A stretch of DNA of 64,000 nt from Bacteroidota bacterium (GTDB lineage: Bacteria; Bacteroidota; Bacteroidia; Chitinophagales; Chitinophagaceae). Shown here piece after piece: positions 59,858 to 64,000 of this stretch. The notes under the pieces were generated by a model that was given only the letters and a program-made list of their open reading frames with translations, ran no database searches and was not told the origin of the DNA. The number at the start of each line of letters is the position of its first letter. Position 1 is the stretch's first letter. Location: positions 33,545 through 97,544 of the forward strand of contig JAKQEA010000100.1 of the NCBI GenBank assembly GCA_029558715.1, in the 5' to 3' direction. The position numbers were made by a program, and so were the translations under genes.

Positions 59858-60601
59858 CTAATTGGTACTGACGGGTGCCCTGAATACTCCTTTTTGAATG
59901 AAAGGCGACCATGCTGATCCATTATTCTTCATTTCTGCAAGATCAGCATACAGACTGCAGGGAGATCCCCCTTTTCCGAAAATAAAAGGGAAACGGATAT
60001 GACGAATAGGTATCTTGTTCAATCCTGCAATAGAATTGAAAATTTCTATTGCATAATCATAACAATTATATTTATTGATATTGTATTTCCTTTTTGCCAG
60101 GTCTACGGCCGTTTTAATTACCAGCCTGAAATCTTCTTCATCAATTTTTTTTGATAGCGATATATTATATTCCCGGTTGCTATTGTTTAATATTTCGCTT
60201 CGGACATTTTTGAATAGTAAACTGGAAGCAGGCCTCCTGGGATAAAATCCAAATACACTATTTATAGTATCCGTTCCGGTCCATTTGCTGAGTATGATAA
60301 AAACATGCCCGGTTTCGCTCTTTACATGCACCTTTCGGGGGTTATTATTATCAGGTAAATCGGCACAAAGAGTAATGGAGTAACTCGCATTATTGTTTAG
60401 AGGGTCAAAACATGAAAGACTTTCTGAAAGTCTTTCACTTGCCGTTTTGTACTTTGAAATGTTTTTAGGGTTTGCAGAACTATTTTCAGCATTGGCAATT
60501 CCTTGTGCAGATGTTGTAATCTGAGGTAGTGCCTGCAGGAAAAGAGAGGCAAACACCAGGTAACAGTTAGCAATTGAACGTAAAGAAATATGAGTGTACA
60601 T
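59858..60601 (-). CDS. Exported protein, possible permuted papain-fold (NlpC/P60-like) enzyme
   Basis: A 247-residue product with an N-terminal hydrophobic signal (about 10-33, ending TTSAQG). From about residue 90 it shows KVHVKSETGHVFIILSKWTG, then GFYPRRPASS, and KYNINKYNCYDYAIEIFNSI near 180. The order His before Cys (G-H-V-F and N-C-Y-D-Y) is that of permuted papain-like domains of the NlpC/P60 type, and similar N-C-x-D-(F/Y)-A motifs occur in many Bacteroidota proteins. If active, it would be a Cys peptidase or amidase outside the cytoplasm. This assignment is by motif only. Confidence 0.55.
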   Translation of the reverse strand: MYTHISLRSIANCYLVFASLFLQALPQITTSAQGIANAENSSANPKNISKYKTASERLSESLSCFDPLNNNASYSITLCADLPDNNNPRKVHVKSETGHVFIILSKWTGTDTINSVFGFYPRRPASSLLFKNVRSEILNNSNREYNISLSKKIDEEDFRLVIKTAVDLAKRKYNINKYNCYDYAIEIFNSIAGLNKIPIRHIRFPFIFGKGGSPCSLYADLAEMKNNGSAWSPFIQKGVFRAPVSTN

Positions 60602-60687
60602 ATTCTTTAGTTAATGGTTAACTAAATGTACAAAATTTCTTTTTGAAAAAGCAAGACCTTAATTATTAACCCGGTAAATCCGGCATT

Positions 60688-61785
60688 TTATACATTAAAC
60701 CTGAAATGCATCACATCTCCGTCTTTCACTACATATTCCTTTCCTTCTATTCTTAACTTACCTACTTCTCGGCAGGCAGCTTCAGAGCCATATTGCACAA
60801 AATCATCATAGCTGATCACTTCAGCTTTGATAAATCCTTTTTCAAAATCAGTATGGATGACACCAGCTGCCTGGGGAGCCTTCCAGCCTTCATGGATCGT
60901 CCATGCCCTTACTTCCTGTACACCGGCAGTAAAGTAAGTATATAGATTAAGTAGTTTATAAGCAGAATGAATAAGACGGTCAAGGGCTGGCTCTGTCATT
61001 TTATATTCTTCCATAAACAATTGCCTGTCTTCAGGATTTTCCATCTCTGCTATTTGTGCTTCGATATTATTATTCATGATGATGACTTCAGCCTTCTCAT
61101 TTTTTACCGCTTCCTTCAGGGTGTCGGAATATTTATTCCCGGTATGCATGGATGCTTCGTCCACATTGGCAACGTAAAGAACAGGTTTATCCGTAAGTAA
61201 GAAAAGATCGGCGATAGCCACTTTTTCTTCTTTATCCAGATCCAATTCCCTGATGCTTTTACCTTTTTCTAAATGTTCTTTGCATTTTACGAGTACTTCA
61301 AGTTCTGTTTTGTACTTCGGGTCAAGTTTTATTTGTTTTTCAGTCTTCTGTATTTTCTTCTCGACACTTTCGAGATCCTTAAGCTGGAGTTCTGTATCAA
61401 TGATCTCTTTATCGCTTACAGGATTGATCGCTCCTTCCTCACGAAGAATATTTTCGTCTTCAAAGCAACGTATCACATGAATGATCGCATCTACTTCCCG
61501 GATGTTTCCCAGGAATTTGTTGCCCAATCCTTCCCCTTTGCTGGCTCCGCGAACCAGGCCTGCAATATCTACGATCTCTATCTGGGTAGGAACTATGCGA
61601 TTGGGAACAACCAATTCAGCCAGTTTGTTTAACCTTGGGTCGGGAACATCCACCAGGCCCACATTGGGGTCAATAGTGCAAAAGCGGTAATTGCTTGCCT
61701 GCGCTTTGGCACTATTACTAACTGCATTAAAAAGCGTTGATTTTCCAACATTGGGTAGTCCCACAATTCCTGCTTGTAAAGCCAT
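60688..61785 (-). CDS. ychF: YchF-type translation-associated P-loop ATPase
   Basis: The 365-residue protein is an Obg-family member that prefers ATP to GTP. It has G1 GLPNVGKST (8-16), G3 DIAGLVRGASKGEGLGNKFL (about 74-93), and NVDEASM in place of NKxD, the replacement that marks YchF. A coiled-coil hairpin (LQLKDLESVEKKIQKTEKQI) and a C-terminal TGS domain (TYFTAGVQEVRAWTI, FIKAEVISYDDFVQYGSEAA and KDGDVMHFRFNV) follow. Length is standard. Its -7 element lies 19 bases before the ATG. Confidence 0.97.
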   Translation of the reverse strand: MALQAGIVGLPNVGKSTLFNAVSNSAKAQASNYRFCTIDPNVGLVDVPDPRLNKLAELVVPNRIVPTQIEIVDIAGLVRGASKGEGLGNKFLGNIREVDAIIHVIRCFEDENILREEGAINPVSDKEIIDTELQLKDLESVEKKIQKTEKQIKLDPKYKTELEVLVKCKEHLEKGKSIRELDLDKEEKVAIADLFLLTDKPVLYVANVDEASMHTGNKYSDTLKEAVKNEKAEVIIMNNNIEAQIAEMENPEDRQLFMEEYKMTEPALDRLIHSAYKLLNLYTYFTAGVQEVRAWTIHEGWKAPQAAGVIHTDFEKGFIKAEVISYDDFVQYGSEAACREVGKLRIEGKEYVVKDGDVMHFRFNV

Positions 61786-61803
61786 ATCTTATTTTTCGAG
61801 GCG

Positions 61804-61811
61804 CAAAGATA
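61804..61811 (-). promoter_or_regulatory. Bacteroidota -7 element (TATCTTTG) for ychF
   Basis: TATCTTTG on the minus strand, an exact TAnnTTTG match at the right distance. Confidence 0.6.
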
Positions 61812-61877
61812 AGGGTTAACAGCCTGATGGAGGATTGAAATCAAACCTTTAACTTCAAAGCTTAAACTAACGTTTAC

Positions 61878-63278
61878 ATGGCATTAAGCAGAATATGGAC
61901 AGCCTTCATTATCATAGCCCTGCTGGTAGCAGCCGGGAAATTTGCTTTTGAGCCCGGTCAGCAGCAGATATTCAGCAGCCTGGTAACAGGTAAGAACTCT
62001 GACACTATTGCTGTACGGTCATTGGATTCAGCTGCTATTCCTGTATCGGTTCACAGCCAGTTGAAAGACCAGAAAATAGCTATCTGGGGAAAAGAAAAAG
62101 TGTACAAAACCGGGGAGAACAACTACAGGGCATTTAAATTATTACCCGCAAACGGGATATTTGAAACAACAAAAGACGCTGTAAATCTTTGTATCGGTCT
62201 GATTGGCATTATGGCATTATTCATGGGTTTTATGAGTATAGCTGAAAGGGCAGGAGGCATCAGGTTTTTGTCGAGGATCATTGGACCATTTTTTTCCCGG
62301 ATTTTTCCTGAAGTTCCGAAGGATCATCCGTCCATGGGACATATGGTAATGAACTTTTCAGCTAACCTGATGGGGCTTGATAATGCCGCTACGCCTTTTG
62401 GTATAAAAGCCATGGAGAGCCTCCAGGAAATTAATCCTGATAAAACCACGGCCTCCAATTCGCAACTGATGTTTCTTTGTTTACATGCATCAGGACTTAC
62501 ATTGATCCCTACTATTATCATAGCAGACAGAGTGGCTTTAAAATCACAGCATCCTACGGATATCTTTATTCCCTGCATGATTGCCACTTTTGCGGCTACA
62601 ATAGCTGCCTTACTGATTGTAGCGTACCGGCAAAGGATCAGGATATTTCAATCGGTTATCCTTTTATGGGTGCTGGGCATTTCTGCCGTCATTGCAGCGT
62701 TGATATTATATATTAAAACACTTGATGCAAAAGGAGTGCAGTTATTTTCTACCAGCCTGAGCAATGGAATTATTTTGCTCATTTTCCTTTTGATTATTGC
62801 CGGTGCTATTTATAAAAAAACTCCTGTCTTTGATGCTTTTGTGGATGGGGCCAAAGGAGGTTTTGAAACGGCTATCCGCATTATTCCTTACCTGGTGGGG
62901 TTGCTGGTGGCTATCAGTTTACTACGGAACAGCGGAGCATTTGAATTTGTAATGGATGGTATTAAAAGCATATTTATCTTTTTCGGAGGTGACACAAGGG
63001 TAGTGGATGCATTACCAACTGCCTTGCTAAAACCATTAAGTGGAAGTGGTGCCAGAGCCATGATGATAGATACACTAAATGCCCAGGGAGTGGATTCTTT
63101 TGCAGGTAATCTTGCTTCTGTTTTCAGGGGTTCTGCTGATACAACCTTTTATATCATCGCTGTTTATTTTGGTGCTGTGGGGATAAAGAATACCCGGTAT
63201 GCAGTTACAACTATGCTGCTGGCAGACCTGGCCGGAATCATCACGGCTATTACTATGGCCTATCTCTTTTTTAAATAA
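61878..63278 (+). CDS. SpmA-SpmB fusion (nucleoside recognition domain membrane protein)
   Basis: The 466-residue protein has two gate-domain (nucleoside recognition) units that in Firmicutes are separate spore maturation proteins SpmA and SpmB: the SpmA-like part (about 100-235) contains GLDNAATPFGIKAMESLQEI, SQLMFLCLHASGLTLIPTII, and the SpmB-like part (about 290-466) contains DAFVDGAKGGFETAIRIIPY, LPTALLKPLSGSGARAMMID and VFRGSADTTFYIIAVYFGAV. About ten membrane segments are predicted. In non-sporulating Bacteroidota the fused form is common, and the substrate is unknown. Confidence 0.9.
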   Translation: MALSRIWTAFIIIALLVAAGKFAFEPGQQQIFSSLVTGKNSDTIAVRSLDSAAIPVSVHSQLKDQKIAIWGKEKVYKTGENNYRAFKLLPANGIFETTKDAVNLCIGLIGIMALFMGFMSIAERAGGIRFLSRIIGPFFSRIFPEVPKDHPSMGHMVMNFSANLMGLDNAATPFGIKAMESLQEINPDKTTASNSQLMFLCLHASGLTLIPTIIIADRVALKSQHPTDIFIPCMIATFAATIAALLIVAYRQRIRIFQSVILLWVLGISAVIAALILYIKTLDAKGVQLFSTSLSNGIILLIFLLIIAGAIYKKTPVFDAFVDGAKGGFETAIRIIPYLVGLLVAISLLRNSGAFEFVMDGIKSIFIFFGGDTRVVDALPTALLKPLSGSGARAMMIDTLNAQGVDSFAGNLASVFRGSADTTFYIIAVYFGAVGIKNTRYAVTTMLLADLAGIITAITMAYLFFK

Positions 63279-63312
63279 AAAAAGGCTGTTCAGGGATGAA
63301 CAGCCTTTAAAG
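63276..63312. terminator. Terminator shared by the SpmAB and DUF4397-like genes
   Basis: Stem AAAGGCTGTTCA / TGAACAGCCTTT, loop GGGA. The T run is strong on the minus strand (TTTTTTTATTT) and weak on the plus strand. Confidence 0.88.
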
Positions 63313-63324
63313 CTAAAGATGTTT

Positions 63325-64000
63325 TTAAAAGTTTACAAAAGATGACAATGTTCTTGCTATTGTACCAGAAGTTGTCCCATATCTGCCCCTGAATACTAAT
63401 GTATAGCTTCTTCTGGCAGTAGGTGTTAGTCCATTTAATGCTGCGAGTTGATTCATTGTTCCTGTTTCCCGAACCAGGAATGTATCGGTCAGGGCTGATG
63501 CATAAGGGATAAACCCTGTTACATCTGTTACCTGGATATTGGTGAATATGTTTTGGTTTCTCCTTTTAGAAAAAATATCTACTGCCGGTACGGTGGTTTT
63601 TGAAAAAACAAAGTTGGCAAACCTCAGCCTGGCAGTTGTATCATCCGGGATAACAATATTTGTCTCCACAGTTTTTTGTTTAGCAGCATTAATTGTATCA
63701 TACATAAAAATGGTATAGTTCTTATTCGGCTGCATATTTTCTGCAAATGACAGCGGAGTTTGTGTAGCAGCAGTAAGCGTATCACGGATAAGAAAGGCAC
63801 GGACACCAATTGGAACACTGAAACCATAGCCTGTCGCGGGAAAAACACCCCCCAGTGCTATAGCAGCACCATTTACAGGTTTGGAATCCACGTATACATA
63901 ATTACGGGTAGCACTTACTGTGCCCATATATACTTGCAAAATACTGCTGTTGCTAAAATTCCGTTGCTGTTCTACTTTTTCGTCAAAAGTCTTGGTACAG
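63325..64000 (-). CDS. DUF4397-like lipoprotein, 5' end outside the window
   Basis: The minus-strand frame stays open from the stop at 63325 to the edge of the window. A Cys at the edge (C-T-K-T-F-D-E-K-V-E-Q-Q-R-N) begins what looks like a mature lipoprotein, so only a signal peptide is probably missing. The body has the Bacteroidota DUF4397-type pattern: NYVYVDSKPVNGAAIALGG, GYGFSVPIGVRAFLIRDT, NMQPNKNYTIFMYDT, ARLRFANFVFSKTTVPAVDI and PTARRSYTLVFRGRYGTTSG. It probably forms two immunoglobulin-like domains and is held on the outer membrane. Family assignment is by pattern. Confidence 0.7.
   Translation of the reverse strand, partial: CTKTFDEKVEQQRNFSNSSILQVYMGTVSATRNYVYVDSKPVNGAAIALGGVFPATGYGFSVPIGVRAFLIRDTLTAATQTPLSFAENMQPNKNYTIFMYDTINAAKQKTVETNIVIPDDTTARLRFANFVFSKTTVPAVDIFSKRRNQNIFTNIQVTDVTGFIPYASALTDTFLVRETGTMNQLAALNGLTPTARRSYTLVFRGRYGTTSGTIARTLSSFVNF

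Overview
The window is chromosomal DNA of a member of the Bacteroidota, most probably family Chitinophagaceae. The evidence is: a short primary sigma factor without region 1.1; many promoters with the Bacteroidota -7 element TAnnTTTG; numerous lipoproteins with a Cys lipobox; a SusC-like TonB receptor, a DUF4249 lipoprotein and a remnant of a type IX secretion (CHU_C) cargo; a Bacteroidota-type trihaem-free SdhCAB order (one-subunit cytochrome b, then flavoprotein, then iron-sulfur protein); and a fused ThrA with thrB and thrC behind it. Family-level placement is an inference from protein style, not from a marker gene search. There is no rRNA, phage, IS element or CRISPR array; the only RNA gene recognised is tRNA-His.

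Layout. 1-7961: end of an arginine decarboxylase, small lipoproteins, an Hsp20 chaperone, bacilliredoxin, Lgt, the primary sigma factor, a DUF4249 lipoprotein, thioredoxin reductase and FolB. 7958-11716 (minus): an unexplained envelope locus with two paralogous membrane-anchored coiled-coil proteins, a lipoprotein and an exported Ppx/GppA-like (ASKHA-fold) protein. 11935-16000: HolA, a lipoprotein, RibF, PurM. 15997-19374 (minus): a BlaI-type repressor with a two-dyad operator and a 981-residue BlaR1-like M56 protein fused to a murein amidase, a TonB C-terminal domain and a GldM-like C-terminus. 19437-25756: FtsE, two glycosyltransferases, a TonB receptor and DUF445. 25802-30243: tRNA-His, a Prc-type protease, DinB, a repeat lipoprotein and GH16. 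30197-35505: a probable gene remnant with a perfect palindrome, an NTF2-like lipoprotein, class I and class II fructose-bisphosphate aldolases side by side, a kinase-like unknown and a BtuF-like protein without signal peptide. 36082-42713: cystathionine beta-synthase, ECF sigma/anti-sigma pair, a DUF6249-type membrane protein, a CtpA protease and a MurK-MurQ recycling pair. 42702-47586: threonine operon with a Thr/Ile leader peptide. 47641-52290: an unknown gene and the sdhCAB operon, interrupted by an S23-type four-helix-bundle gene bounded by repeats. 52382-64000: oligopeptidase B-like lipoprotein, outer-membrane proteins, a decayed T9SS cargo gene, a 1158-residue surface protein, a predicted permuted papain-fold protein, YchF, an SpmA-SpmB fusion and a DUF4397-like lipoprotein that runs off the end.

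How it fits together. Much of the window concerns the envelope: lipoprotein maturation (Lgt), wall turnover and recycling (amidase fusion, MurK, MurQ, FtsE), export and quality control (two S41 proteases, Hsp20) and outer-membrane proteins. The rest is core metabolism (threonine, succinate oxidation/fumarate reduction, glycolysis/gluconeogenesis, riboflavin, purine and folate steps). The best candidates for an undescribed system are the exported ASKHA protein with its coiled-coil partners (7958-11716) and the BlaI-controlled M56-amidase fusion (15997-19374).
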